Position numbers and translations under genes: made by a program. From Pseudocolwellia agarivorans (lineage in GTDB: Bacteria; Pseudomonadota; Gammaproteobacteria; Enterobacterales; Alteromonadaceae), in NCBI RefSeq assembly GCF_002000085.1, contig NZ_MUZU01000011.1, positions 1 to 64,000 of the forward strand: a stretch of 64,000 nucleotides of DNA, read 5' to 3'. The notes below the pieces were generated by a model, which ran no database searches, was not told the origin of the DNA, and saw only the letters and a list, made by a program, of their open reading frames with translations. Numbering within the stretch: the first letter of the stretch is position 1; every line of letters starts with the position of its first letter. Below are positions 42,170 to 51,663 of the stretch, one piece after another.

Positions 42170-43585
42170 ATGGATTTTAATTACTCAGAAGAAAATAAAA
42201 AGAACTCAACCTTGTTCATGCTTTTTTTAGGGCTTATCTTTTTACTACCTTGGCCACATGGCTTAGAACTAGTATGGGAATATCTTCTTTTCGGTTTTAT
42301 TATATTTAGCCTAAGCACCATCCACCTAATAAAAACAAATAACATCAACAACTTAAGCTCGATACTGACACCTTATAAAACATCACTAATTTTATTTCTC
42401 ATATTAATATTATACGCTTTGCTGCAAATAGTCCCTCTACCTCAAAGTGTCATAAAAATAATCAGCCCTAATACATTAACAAGTAATAGTTTAAGTATTG
42501 CACCCGAAACATCATTATTAGAATTACTCAAAAACATGAGTTATTTGGCTACCTTTATTTTATGTCTACTTTTATTAAGTTCAAAAAACAGAATAATAAC
42601 GTTACTTAACATTTTATTTTTTTCTTCTACTGTAATTGCAATTTATTCGTTAATTAATCACTACACTGATGGTAGCTTCAGCTTAATTAGCTCAATTCCA
42701 CCATGGGTTATGCCATGGAAACAAGTAACGCATGGTACCTTTAGTTATCAAAATCATTATGCCTCATTCCTTACCATGACCATTCCTTTAGGTATTGGGC
42801 TAATAAGCTACTACCATAATAAGGGGCGAGCTAAAGGCCTTAAGACACCATTAATGAATCAAATAATTGAACTCGTTATGTCTAAAAATGGTTTATATCT
42901 ACTTGCTATTTTTATTATGATTTTATCTTTATTAAAAACCTCTTCGCGCGGCGGCAATTTAATATTCATATTTTCAATTTTTTATACCTATATTTGCTAT
43001 TTAATAGTAAATAAAGCTAGTACAAAAAAACTAGTAAAACGCCTTTCTTTATCTTTATTAACTTTTATTATTCTTATTATGACCTTAATCAGTACTGGGA
43101 CGATAGACAAATTAACTAAGCGTTACCAAAACCAAGGACTAACACCTAATGGTAGAGATATTATGGTTCAGACCGTAACAAACATAATCACTGACTATCC
43201 AATATTTGGAACAGGTACAGGTACATATCCCGTTATTCAACATAAATACAAATCACCTTTATTAGGTAATACAGCAATGTCTAAAAGAGCACATAATGAT
43301 TACTTCGAGTATTTATGTAACCAAGGCATTATTGGGTTTTCGTTATTAATGCTGGCTATGGCATTACTTTATATAAAATTATTTAAGCAACTCAAAAAAA
43401 CAAAAAGTAGCTTTATGGGAATAAAAATAGCCTGTTTCACATCAGTAAGTGCTATCTCAATACATTCTTTCATTGACTTCAATTTTCACTTACCTGCAAA
43501 CGCTATTTATTTTTTTATTATATTTGCCGCTGGTTTACAGGCAGGACAATTAAGTAATAAACAACGTTCACGAGCTGAGTACTAA
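42170..43585 (+). CDS. O-antigen ligase/polymerase family (Wzy_C) membrane protein
   Basis: A 471-residue protein with about 10-12 hydrophobic segments. A large periplasmic loop contains the family signature R-A-H-N-D-Y-F-E-Y-L (about 367-376) preceded by G-T-G-T-Y-P. S-S-R-G-G-N (about 258-263) precedes another helix. Members link repeat units (Wzy) or transfer the chain to an acceptor (WaaL). In this operon a polymerase or ligase function for the EPS is expected. A second multi-membrane polymerase candidate lies at 55196-56623, so this one may be a ligase-type enzyme. Confidence 0.88.
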   Translation: MDFNYSEENKKNSTLFMLFLGLIFLLPWPHGLELVWEYLLFGFIIFSLSTIHLIKTNNINNLSSILTPYKTSLILFLILILYALLQIVPLPQSVIKIISPNTLTSNSLSIAPETSLLELLKNMSYLATFILCLLLLSSKNRIITLLNILFFSSTVIAIYSLINHYTDGSFSLISSIPPWVMPWKQVTHGTFSYQNHYASFLTMTIPLGIGLISYYHNKGRAKGLKTPLMNQIIELVMSKNGLYLLAIFIMILSLLKTSSRGGNLIFIFSIFYTYICYLIVNKASTKKLVKRLSLSLLTFIILIMTLISTGTIDKLTKRYQNQGLTPNGRDIMVQTVTNIITDYPIFGTGTGTYPVIQHKYKSPLLGNTAMSKRAHNDYFEYLCNQGIIGFSLLMLAMALLYIKLFKQLKKTKSSFMGIKIACFTSVSAISIHSFIDFNFHLPANAIYFFIIFAAGLQAGQLSNKQRSRAEY

Positions 43586-43590
43586 CTTAA

Positions 43591-44790
43591 ATGTTTGAAC
43601 CAAAATCAAATACAGAAGCACTATTAATTAATCAGCTTGCTAAGTTGGTTTCGACTAACTTAGTAAACTTAAACAGCATTGCAGTAAAAAAAGACAGTGA
43701 TAAAACTCAAGTAGAACAACTGTATTCATTATGTATCACCCACGGCGTAGCCAATCAAATTAACACCAACTTATCGGCATTATTATCTCAAGAAAGTAAT
43801 ACCACTATAAGCACAAAAGATATAGCGCCATTAAAAGAACTAAATAGCAAACTAACCGCTTTTGCTCAACATAGCCGAGTCATCAGTACTATTACCGACA
43901 ATGCAGCTAAAGAGTTGCTATATGAGTTAGCACAAAAGAATATTAAGGTTGTGGTATTAAAAGGGTTCTCTCTAGGTTATCAGGTATACGACACGCCCTA
44001 CTTACGCCCCAAAACTGATGTCGATATTTTAATAAGAAATGAAGACAAAGTTAAGGTATCTGAAATCTTCAAACATTTAGGTTACAGTAATCCTCGTGGC
44101 TGGGAGCCACAGGCCATTATGAATCAATTTGCGATGAAAAAAACATTAAGTAAAGGGGTTAACGTACTCTTTGATGTTCATCTTAAAATAAGCAACAGCA
44201 AGCAAATTGAAAACATTTTAAATTATCAAGAACTTATTCAATCCTCTAATACCACCCTACTGCCTAATATCAACTTAATTAACAAACCCTATGCGTTAAT
44301 TCATGCTATTTTTCATCTGTTGCACCATAAATCTTCAGGTGATCTAATAAAGTTAATTTGGTATTACGATTTATATCTTATTATCGAACAACTCGACTCA
44401 GCTGAAATAGAGCAATTAAAAACAATAATAACTAATACGGGGTTAGCATTTTTGGTACAACACACGCTCGTATTAACCATTGAATACTTTCCGTCAGTTC
44501 AAATAAATAATTTAATTCAATGGTGTGAAACACCAAGTATTAATGCGACTAGCGAAAAGAGTTATAACTACTTACTAGGTAATGTTTTTGGTGTTAAAGG
44601 ACTATGGTTGAGTTTATGTGCCACCAAAGGTTTAACCAATAAAGTAGCTATTATTAGAGAAACAGCCTTTCCACCTGCAGCAGAAATATATATAAAATAC
44701 GGTAAAGATAGTGGCTGGCCACTTTCACTATTGTATATAAGAAGAATATTTACAGGTTCTATAAAATATATTTTTAAACGGAAAAAATAA
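43591..44790 (+). CDS. Nucleotidyltransferase-fold protein (NTP_transf_5 family)
   Basis: A 399-residue soluble protein of the NTP_transf_5 family. The signature V-V-V-L-K-G-F-S-L (about 126-134), L-R-P-K-T-D-V-D-I-L-I (about 146-156) with the D-x-D metal pair and a downstream H-x-H region (L-I-H-A-I-F-H-L-L-H-H-K, about 233-244) are visible. The substrate is not known for this family. Members appear in EPS/exosortase clusters and in peptide-modification gene sets, often with HprK-related kinases; an HprK-like gene lies at the far end of this locus. It starts 5 bases after the ligase gene. Confidence 0.8.
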   Translation: MFEPKSNTEALLINQLAKLVSTNLVNLNSIAVKKDSDKTQVEQLYSLCITHGVANQINTNLSALLSQESNTTISTKDIAPLKELNSKLTAFAQHSRVISTITDNAAKELLYELAQKNIKVVVLKGFSLGYQVYDTPYLRPKTDVDILIRNEDKVKVSEIFKHLGYSNPRGWEPQAIMNQFAMKKTLSKGVNVLFDVHLKISNSKQIENILNYQELIQSSNTTLLPNINLINKPYALIHAIFHLLHHKSSGDLIKLIWYYDLYLIIEQLDSAEIEQLKTIITNTGLAFLVQHTLVLTIEYFPSVQINNLIQWCETPSINATSEKSYNYLLGNVFGVKGLWLSLCATKGLTNKVAIIRETAFPPAAEIYIKYGKDSGWPLSLLYIRRIFTGSIKYIFKRKK

Positions 44791-45268
44791 AACGAGTCGC
44801 TAATTACTCGAATTAAAGACACCAGACTCACCACTCTCGTAATTTGTTAAACTCGCGAATTTTATCTCGGTCGATACTGGTTATAGATTAAAAATTAAAA
44901 ATTAGAATATAGTATTTATTCAATGCTTGAATGTAATCACGAAGATGACTTTTACATTACTATTATTTTGAATAGTAGATACATAGTCCATCTAGAATGC
45001 TATGTATTTGGATTTAGTTGTCATAAAATTAAATATGACATCAGAATGATTATTTACAAAGTTTATATGTTTTAGTTATTGTTAGTTTTATTTAAACATA
45101 TTCTGTTCAAAATCCAATTTTAAAAGAAGCTCAAGTCTTGCACAATATTTAAATAAATCGTCCATTTGAAGGTTTTTTATCGATTATTTTGTTTGAAAAT
45201 TATCCTTGCCTTGCCTTTTTATTCGCATAAAATACCCACCTAGTTATCAATTGATTGAGTATGCTATT
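44791..45268. other. Gene-free AT-rich stretch
   Basis: The first 80 bases contain a weak relative of the AATTCG/AATTAG repeat module (44801-44870). The rest is very AT-rich, with no clear gene or terminator. It must hold the promoter of the acyltransferase gene if that is a separate unit. Confidence 0.4.
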
Positions 45269-47188
45269 TTGCAATTTAGAAAAGACATAAATGGACTTCG
45301 AGCTATCGCCGTTATAGCTGTTGTGCTATTCCATTTTAATGCATCTTGGATGCCCGGCGGTTTTGCGGGGGTAGATGTTTTTTTTGTTATTTCGGGTTTT
45401 TTAATGACTGGAATAATATTTAGAGGCATAGAGCAAGAAAACTTTTCCATTTTGAAATTTTATGTTGCGCGGGCAAACAGGATCATTCCTGCCTTGGCCT
45501 TGCTTTGTTTAGTCTTATTAATATTTGGCTGGTTCTACCTTACGCCGTTGGATTATAAAGCGTTAGGCAAGCACGTAATGAGTAGCATGGTTTTTTTATC
45601 TAATGTGGTTTATTGGAGTGAGTCAGGCTATTTCGACGCAGCATCACACGAAAAATGGTTATTACATACTTGGTCATTATCCGCTGAATGGCAATTCTAT
45701 ATAATCTATCCATTAGTACTAGTTGCTATGCGAAAGTTTATGTCAGTCAAAGCGATGAAAGCAACTATATTAGCTGGGACTCTCTTAGGATTTATCATTT
45801 GTGTCATCGCTACTTATAAATGGCCCAACCCATCATACTATTTATTATCAGCAAGAGCGTGGGAAATGATGATAGGCGGTGTGGCCTACCTTTATCCAAT
45901 AGCTTTAAAAAAAGAAAGAAAAAAACTATTAGAGTGGTTTGGCTTAGTATTAATTATTGTCTCTTATTTCTTTATATCAAAAGATAACCCTTGGCCTGGT
46001 TATTTAGCAGTATTTCCCGTGCTAGGCTCCTTCTTAATAATTCAAGCTCAACGCAATGATAGTCTTATTACCAGTAATATAGTATTTCAGAAGTTAGGTG
46101 CTTGGTCTTACTCTATTTACCTATGGCATTGGCCTATTGTTGTCGCTATTTACTACTTTTCATTAAGTGAAATTTTCATCTATATTGGTATTACATTATC
46201 TGTTTTATTCGGTTTATTGAGTAATAAATATATAGAAAAAATCAAATTCAGAAATGATTTCATCAGTATATTCAGTTATATAAAATGTAAGCCTATTTAT
46301 ATGATGTTAATTGTTGGTATTTTGGGCTCTGGAGTTTTTATCTCAAATGGTATTCAAGAGCACTATTCTGATGATGTAATTGTTGCAAGCAATGAAGCTA
46401 TAAATACAAATCCTTATAAATGTATGGATAAGTTTCTTTGTGAAATTGGAAATAAAGATAATATTAAAGCTATTATTATTGGCGATAGTCACGCAAATGC
46501 AATGACTACATCAATTGCACATTCTTTTGACTTAAAGGATAGTGGAGTAATTTCGCTTACTGAGTCTGGGTGTCCATTTATACTTAACGCACAATTAGTA
46601 GGTCGTGGGGACAGTTGTTACCTGAAGAACAAGAATCGTGCAAAATATTTGAATTCACACCATTCAGGTGTTCCTGTTTTTTGGATAGCGAGAACTGGTG
46701 TATACATATATGGTCAATCAAACCCTAAAACCGAAAATGATACCAATATTCAGCCTCTAATTTACTTTACCACGCCTTATAAAAAGCCAAGTGAATTATT
46801 ATATAAGGAATTAACAGAAAATTTAGGCATTACAATTGAAATGCTTACTGTTAATCACCCGGTGTATATTCTTCAACCTGTTCCAGAAATGAGAAAAAAT
46901 GTTCCCAAGAGTTTAGCGCTCAACCTCATGCTGAATAAGGTTAATAATGATTTATCAATAGATTCTAAGCTTTATTTTGAACGAAATGAACATGTAAGAA
47001 ATATAATAACTAAAGTAGCAGATATGAATAATATTCAAGTATTAGATCCTATACCGTACTTGTGCCATCAAGAGAGATGTATGGCGGTATTAGAAGGACG
47101 CCCAATATATTCTGATGATAATCATTTTAGTGAGTATGGTAATAGATTATTAACACCAATGTTTAAATTAGCCATTGAGCAACTCTGA
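45269..47188 (+). CDS. Acyltransferase 3 / SGNH hydrolase fusion (OafA/YrhL-like)
   Basis: An approximately 639-residue integral membrane O-acyltransferase. The first ~340 residues are an acyltransferase-3 domain with about ten hydrophobic segments, starting F-R-K-D-I-N-G-L-R-A-I-A-V with the conserved F-H-F and S-G-F-L-M-T. The C-terminal part is a periplasmic SGNH domain: I-I-I-G-D-S-H-A-N-A (Ser) and D-D-N-H-F-S-E-Y-G (Asp/His). I place the start at TTG (45269), which gives the usual M-Q-F-R-K-D N-terminus. An upstream in-frame TTG at 45206 adds 21 residues unlike the family. It probably acetylates the EPS. Confidence 0.88.
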   Translation: MQFRKDINGLRAIAVIAVVLFHFNASWMPGGFAGVDVFFVISGFLMTGIIFRGIEQENFSILKFYVARANRIIPALALLCLVLLIFGWFYLTPLDYKALGKHVMSSMVFLSNVVYWSESGYFDAASHEKWLLHTWSLSAEWQFYIIYPLVLVAMRKFMSVKAMKATILAGTLLGFIICVIATYKWPNPSYYLLSARAWEMMIGGVAYLYPIALKKERKKLLEWFGLVLIIVSYFFISKDNPWPGYLAVFPVLGSFLIIQAQRNDSLITSNIVFQKLGAWSYSIYLWHWPIVVAIYYFSLSEIFIYIGITLSVLFGLLSNKYIEKIKFRNDFISIFSYIKCKPIYMMLIVGILGSGVFISNGIQEHYSDDVIVASNEAINTNPYKCMDKFLCEIGNKDNIKAIIIGDSHANAMTTSIAHSFDLKDSGVISLTESGCPFILNAQLVGRGDSCYLKNKNRAKYLNSHHSGVPVFWIARTGVYIYGQSNPKTENDTNIQPLIYFTTPYKKPSELLYKELTENLGITIEMLTVNHPVYILQPVPEMRKNVPKSLALNLMLNKVNNDLSIDSKLYFERNEHVRNIITKVADMNNIQVLDPIPYLCHQERCMAVLEGRPIYSDDNHFSEYGNRLLTPMFKLAIEQL

Positions 47189-47200
47189 TCAACTACTAAT

Positions 47201-47322
47201 TCTCGGTGGTAATGAGTTTTACTTTAAAGAAAGAACTGAAAGTTAATTACGCCAACAACATTAATTAAAATCAAATATAGATTTCTTAAATAATTAGTGA
47301 AATTAGCGTAATTCGTTGATAA
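47201..47322. repeat. Modular repeat copy at the end of the plus-strand EPS block
   Basis: TCTCGGTGGT (47201-47210), the tail of the ACCACAGAG-type element, is followed by the TAAATAATTAGTGAAATTAG...AATTCGTTGATAA module (47287-47322), near-identical to 40399-40434. It lies between convergent genes. Confidence 0.55.
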
Positions 47323-47324
47323 AA

Positions 47325-48752
47325 CTAAAGAATTACAACTTTACCTAATACTTGAACAACCAATTGCTTAGCTTTTTCATCGCTCGTAGACTCAGCATAA
47401 CAACGTAACTCTGGTGCGTTACCAGAAGGACGCAAATGAATCACATCGTTATCAGATAACGTCATTCTTAAGCCGTCAGTTACATCAATACTGGTAACCG
47501 TTAAATCAGCAAAACCTAATAACTTAATAAGCGCTGAAGCATCTTCAGCATAAGTTTCAATTAACTGCTTACTTTTTGCTGTAGCAAAGTTTTTAATTCT
47601 ATCACTTGCCGAAAAACGCTTAGTACAATCTTTTACTAAATCAGAAATAGTTTTATTATCAGTAGTTCCAGCTAACAACATAATGGCAGGTAAAAGTGCA
47701 TCGCGTGTTGGTAAGGCTTTTAACACTTTACCGTTAATGCTTGTGTCAGTACCTAATAAAAATCCACCGTTAGCTTCAAAACCAGCAACCGATTTATAGC
47801 TTTTACTTAAACCTTCAAATTCAGCAATAACATAAGGTGAACCAATTCGAGTTCTTTCAATCTTTTTGAAAGCATTTGAAAGTTCAATCGACGTATTACT
47901 GTTTACAGGAATAGATAAAGCTTCAACATTAAGCTGCTTTGCACACAACAAACCTAAAATATCGCCACGTAACCAAACGCCCTTTTCATCGGCAATTAAA
48001 GGTCTGTCGCCATCACCATCGGTAGAATATATCGCATCAAAGCCATACTCTTTTGACCAGTTAATGGCTTTTAATTGATCTTCTTCCGACACCGCTTCAG
48101 TATCAATAGGTACAAATTCATCACTACGTTCAAGTGACGTTACTTTAGCACCTAATTCTTCAAACAAAGCTTGATATAAGTCTCTACCAGCACTTGAATG
48201 CTCGTAAATACCAATATGTTTACCGGTTAAAAAAGGCTGATCAAATAACGAAGAATAGCGGAGTACATATTCTTCACCGGCTTCGCTACTGACTTCTAAT
48301 TCATCTAAAGTATCTAATGGCTCAAAAGCCGCTTCGCTTTTTAAAATTGATAACTCATCGCTTTTACTGATTTCACCGTCAGGACGATAAAACTTTAAGC
48401 CATTTCTATCAAAAGGAATGTGACTACCGGTAACCATAATACAAGGAATGTTTCTTTCCATAGCAGCATAAGCTAAAGCTGGAGTAGGAATAACACCATA
48501 ATAAATTATCTCAATGCCCTGCTGCTTTAAAGCCGCACTACAAGCTTGAGCCATAGCATAGCTGCTTGGACGATTATCAATAGCAATAGCTAAACAGTCA
48601 AAAGTAAATTGCCCTTTTAACGTATCAATAAAAGCTAAAGAAAATGCAGCACAAACGTCAGGCGTAAATTGCTCTACTAAACCACGTGCGCCACTTGTAC
48701 CAAAGGCAATACCGCTATTTTCTAAAACTGTATTTGCTTGTAATGTGCTCAT
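47325..48752 (-). CDS. manB: Phosphomannomutase/phosphoglucomutase
   Basis: A 475-residue alpha-D-phosphohexomutase that interconverts 6-phosphate and 1-phosphate sugars, supplying mannose 1-phosphate for ManC. The four-domain family landmarks are visible: F-G-T-S-G-A-R-G (about 17-24), the phospho-Ser loop T-G-S-H-I-P (about 106-111), the metal loop D-G-D-G-D-R-P (about 245-251) and the sugar-specific loop F-E-A-N-G-G (about 325-330), and near the end R-P-S-G-N-A-P-E (phosphate binding). A decayed copy of its first ~90 bases lies next to manC at 50031-50132. The acyltransferase gene now lies between the two mannose genes. Confidence 0.93.
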   Translation of the reverse strand: MSTLQANTVLENSGIAFGTSGARGLVEQFTPDVCAAFSLAFIDTLKGQFTFDCLAIAIDNRPSSYAMAQACSAALKQQGIEIIYYGVIPTPALAYAAMERNIPCIMVTGSHIPFDRNGLKFYRPDGEISKSDELSILKSEAAFEPLDTLDELEVSSEAGEEYVLRYSSLFDQPFLTGKHIGIYEHSSAGRDLYQALFEELGAKVTSLERSDEFVPIDTEAVSEEDQLKAINWSKEYGFDAIYSTDGDGDRPLIADEKGVWLRGDILGLLCAKQLNVEALSIPVNSNTSIELSNAFKKIERTRIGSPYVIAEFEGLSKSYKSVAGFEANGGFLLGTDTSINGKVLKALPTRDALLPAIMLLAGTTDNKTISDLVKDCTKRFSASDRIKNFATAKSKQLIETYAEDASALIKLLGFADLTVTSIDVTDGLRMTLSDNDVIHLRPSGNAPELRCYAESTSDEKAKQLVVQVLGKVVIL

Positions 48753-48836
48753 ATTATTTTACTCTTTTGTTTCTATATTGAAATTAAAATATGTAATTTT
48801 AGCCTAAACAAAAACTAGACATGTAGAATATTACCC

Positions 48837-49958
48837 TTAGAAATTTTTACTCTTTGAAGCAATTAGTAAAAATTTTTCCCTAAAGAATGGAGTGTGTTTT
48901 TCTGTAACATACCAAAGTAGAATACTAATAGGTGCGCTAATTATAATTGTAGTGTACGTAAGTATAGGTAAACTGACATCTTGACCAATGTACAATTCTC
49001 TCATGCAATATAATACAAAGATAACAATTGGCATATGAAACACATATATTGAGAAAGATCGATGACCTACGTAAACGCCAATATCTATAAGTTTAGTTAA
49101 GAAATTGGGTTCATTTCGAACATGTAAAGTCACATATACAAAAATAGCAGAAGGGAATGCCATCAATGTTGTCAATGTTATTTTATTCCATGAAAAAAAA
49201 GCAGAACAAAGTGCAAATACAGTTATAAGAACAATTGAAAAAATTAGCCAGTAGTAATTATTTTCATAAATAAATGTATGTACTTCTTTATTCTTTGCGT
49301 AGAACCAGTATATAAAAACACCAATTAACCAACTAGGCATAAAAAACAATAAATTTAAACCAAAAGCTGCAACAGATATAAAGGCAACTAACAGTGACAC
49401 AATAGCATAAGGAAATTTTTTCCTATAACAATGCCCTACAAATGTAGCTATTCCTGCAAACACTATATAAAACCAAAACTCATAAGAAAGTGACCATAAA
49501 GCTACATTAATAGAGAAAGAATCGCATTGGGATTCTTGAAAGAAAAACAAATTACAAACCGCAGCATCTAACGATGGAGATCTAGTGCTTACTTCCCATA
49601 AATAAAAATTAATTTCCCAAACAAACCATGTAAGTATTATACCCGGAACTAATACTACCCATAATCTTGAAATGCGCTTTGCAAAGAAATCAGACCAAAT
49701 AAATTGATCTTTATTAACGAGCTTTATTGTTTGTCCACCAACTAAAAAGCCACTGAGAACAAAAAAAACAGCAACTGACTCCATAGCAAAGCTAGTTGGG
49801 ACTAAGAGAATTTTTTCAAATAGAGAATCACCAGTAGGAGATAATTTGAATATTTTAGCCGCGTAATCCCTACTATGACCTGCAACAACTAAAAGTGCCG
49901 CAACCCCTCTCAAGACATCTAATAAGCGAGATGTCTTATCTCCTATTTCGATGAACAT
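48837..49958 (-). CDS. Acyltransferase 3 family membrane protein
   Basis: A 373-residue integral membrane protein with about ten hydrophobic segments and the acyltransferase-3 pattern: L-L-D-V-L-R-G-V-A-A-L-L-V-V-A-G-H-S (about 12-29), the catalytic His, and F-V-L-S-G-F-L-V-G (about 65-73). It has no SGNH extension, unlike the other acyltransferase at 45269-47188. It likely adds acetyl or another acyl group to the polymer or lipid-linked unit. It is wedged between manB and a fossil 5' end of manB, so it was probably acquired by the locus after manC-manB were formed. Confidence 0.88.
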   Translation of the reverse strand: MFIEIGDKTSRLLDVLRGVAALLVVAGHSRDYAAKIFKLSPTGDSLFEKILLVPTSFAMESVAVFFVLSGFLVGGQTIKLVNKDQFIWSDFFAKRISRLWVVLVPGIILTWFVWEINFYLWEVSTRSPSLDAAVCNLFFFQESQCDSFSINVALWSLSYEFWFYIVFAGIATFVGHCYRKKFPYAIVSLLVAFISVAAFGLNLLFFMPSWLIGVFIYWFYAKNKEVHTFIYENNYYWLIFSIVLITVFALCSAFFSWNKITLTTLMAFPSAIFVYVTLHVRNEPNFLTKLIDIGVYVGHRSFSIYVFHMPIVIFVLYCMRELYIGQDVSLPILTYTTIIISAPISILLWYVTEKHTPFFREKFLLIASKSKNF

Positions 49959-50030
49959 TTATATCCTTATTGTATATATAAATTATGAATTAAATGAATA
50001 TGAAAGCGCACAAGAAAGAACAAACGCAAA

Positions 50031-50132
50031 GCGTAAATTGCTCTGATAAACCTCATGCGCTACTTGTACCAAAGACAATACAGCTAATATCTAAAACTGA
50101 ATTTGCTTATAATGTGACATATTATTTTACTC
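50031..50132 (-). pseudogene. Decayed 5' end of manB, directly downstream of manC
   Basis: About 100 bases match the start of the intact manB gene and its leader at 48662-48764, including GAGTAAAATAATATG (start codon at 50118-50120) and the codons for the G-T-S-G-A-R-G loop. A single-base deletion shifts the frame, producing a stop after eight codons. The GAGTAAAATAAT leader is also the stop region of manC, so manB originally began 3 codon-lengths after manC. Confidence 0.85.
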
Positions 50133-51564
50133 TGCCATAGCGGTCTTCAAAGCGAACAATATCGTCTTCGCCTAAGTAAGAACCTGACTGAACTTCAATA
50201 AGCTCTAAATCAACTTTACCTGGGTTTTCTAACGCATGAACTGCAGTAATAGGAATATACACAGATTGGTTTTCAGAAACGTATTGCTCTGTTTCATCAA
50301 TAGTTACACGTGCCATACCCGAAACAACAATCCAATGTTCAGCACGGTGATGATGCATTTGAACCGACAATTTAGCACCAGGCTTAACGGTAATACGTTT
50401 AACTTGGAAACGTTCACCGCTATCTACAGAATCGTATTTACCCCAAGGGCGATATACTTCACGATGAATAGTCGCTTCTGAGCGATTATTAGCTTTTAAC
50501 TTATTAACAATCGTTTTAACGTGTTGTGCTTCATCTTTATGAGCAACTAAAACCGCATCTTTAGTGTTTATAACCACTAAGTCTTTAACACCAACCGTTG
50601 TTACTAATTTATCTTCACTAATAACTAAAGTGTTTTGAGTATTAACAGACTCAACATCACCGGTGAAAGCATTACCGTTTTCATCGTGATTAGAAACTTC
50701 TAATAAAGCAGCAAAACCACCTACATCATTCCAACCAGCGTCCATAGGAACAACTACTACGTCTGAATTGTTCTCAGCACATAAAGGCTCCATTACCGCA
50801 TAATCGATTGAATCGTCAGGACAAGCCATAAATGCGTCTTTATCTACACGAACAAAATCCATATCTTGGTTTTGTACTTGCATTGCTTTTACACAAGCAT
50901 CGTAAATAGCAGGGTTATGCTTTTTAAGTACATCAACGTATTGGCTCGCCTTAAACATAAACATGCCGCTGTTCCAGTAATATTCACCAGAATCAACATA
51001 ATTTTTGGCTGTTCCTAAATCAGGCTTTTCAACAAAGCTACTGACTAAATAAGCGTCATCTAAAGAGCTACCACGTTTGATATAACCGTAACCTGTTTCA
51101 GGGCTATTAGCTACAATACCAAAAGTCACTAGCTTGTCGTTTTTAGCATGTTCATAGGCTTTTTTAACAGATGTTTGAAAAGCAGCTTCGTCGCTTATTA
51201 CATGATCAGCAGCTAATACTAATAATACTGGGTCTTCACCATCTTTAGCCGTTTCTAAAGCATGAATTGCCGCTAAAGCAATGGCAGGAGCAGTGTTACG
51301 TCCAACAGGTTCTAGGAAGATACCACCATGCTGAGCACCCAATGTTCTTACTTGTTCAGCAGCGATAAAACGATGCTCTTCGTTACAAATAAGCATACAT
51401 GGCGCATTGCCTAAACCATTTAAACGAGAAATAGTTTGTTGCAACATAGTTTGGCTATGGTCATTACCACAACCTAAAGCTAAAAACTGTTTAGGGTAGT
51501 TACTACGAGAAAGAGGCCATAAACGCGTGCCTGAGCCGCCCGCCATAATTACTGGTAAAATCAT
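50122..51564 (-). CDS. manC: Mannose-1-phosphate guanylyltransferase/mannose-6-phosphate isomerase
   Basis: A 480-residue bifunctional enzyme making GDP-mannose. The N-terminal pyrophosphorylase domain has [14 protein letters not shown] (about 7-20), P-K-Q-F-L (about 24-28), the active F-V-E-K-P-D (about 172-177) and G-x-W-N-D-V-G (about 282). The C-terminal cupin isomerase domain has [10 protein letters not shown] (about 400-409) with the metal-binding His residues. Length is standard. With manB it makes GDP-Man for the EPS glycosyltransferases. Confidence 0.96.
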   Translation of the reverse strand: MILPVIMAGGSGTRLWPLSRSNYPKQFLALGCGNDHSQTMLQQTISRLNGLGNAPCMLICNEEHRFIAAEQVRTLGAQHGGIFLEPVGRNTAPAIALAAIHALETAKDGEDPVLLVLAADHVISDEAAFQTSVKKAYEHAKNDKLVTFGIVANSPETGYGYIKRGSSLDDAYLVSSFVEKPDLGTAKNYVDSGEYYWNSGMFMFKASQYVDVLKKHNPAIYDACVKAMQVQNQDMDFVRVDKDAFMACPDDSIDYAVMEPLCAENNSDVVVVPMDAGWNDVGGFAALLEVSNHDENGNAFTGDVESVNTQNTLVISEDKLVTTVGVKDLVVINTKDAVLVAHKDEAQHVKTIVNKLKANNRSEATIHREVYRPWGKYDSVDSGERFQVKRITVKPGAKLSVQMHHHRAEHWIVVSGMARVTIDETEQYVSENQSVYIPITAVHALENPGKVDLELIEVQSGSYLGEDDIVRFEDRYGRVK

Positions 51565-51663
51565 AATTCATCCATTTTTAAGTGTATTATTAAATATTAA
51601 TTAAGAGACTAGGATATTTAATCCCTTAATATTCTTACTATTACATTGTTTAACTAATTTAAA

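Noticed and set aside
45206-45268. Upstream TTG extension of the SGNH acyltransferase
   Set aside because: The added 21 residues do not look like family N-termini. The TTG at 45269 gives the standard M-Q-F-R-K-D start.
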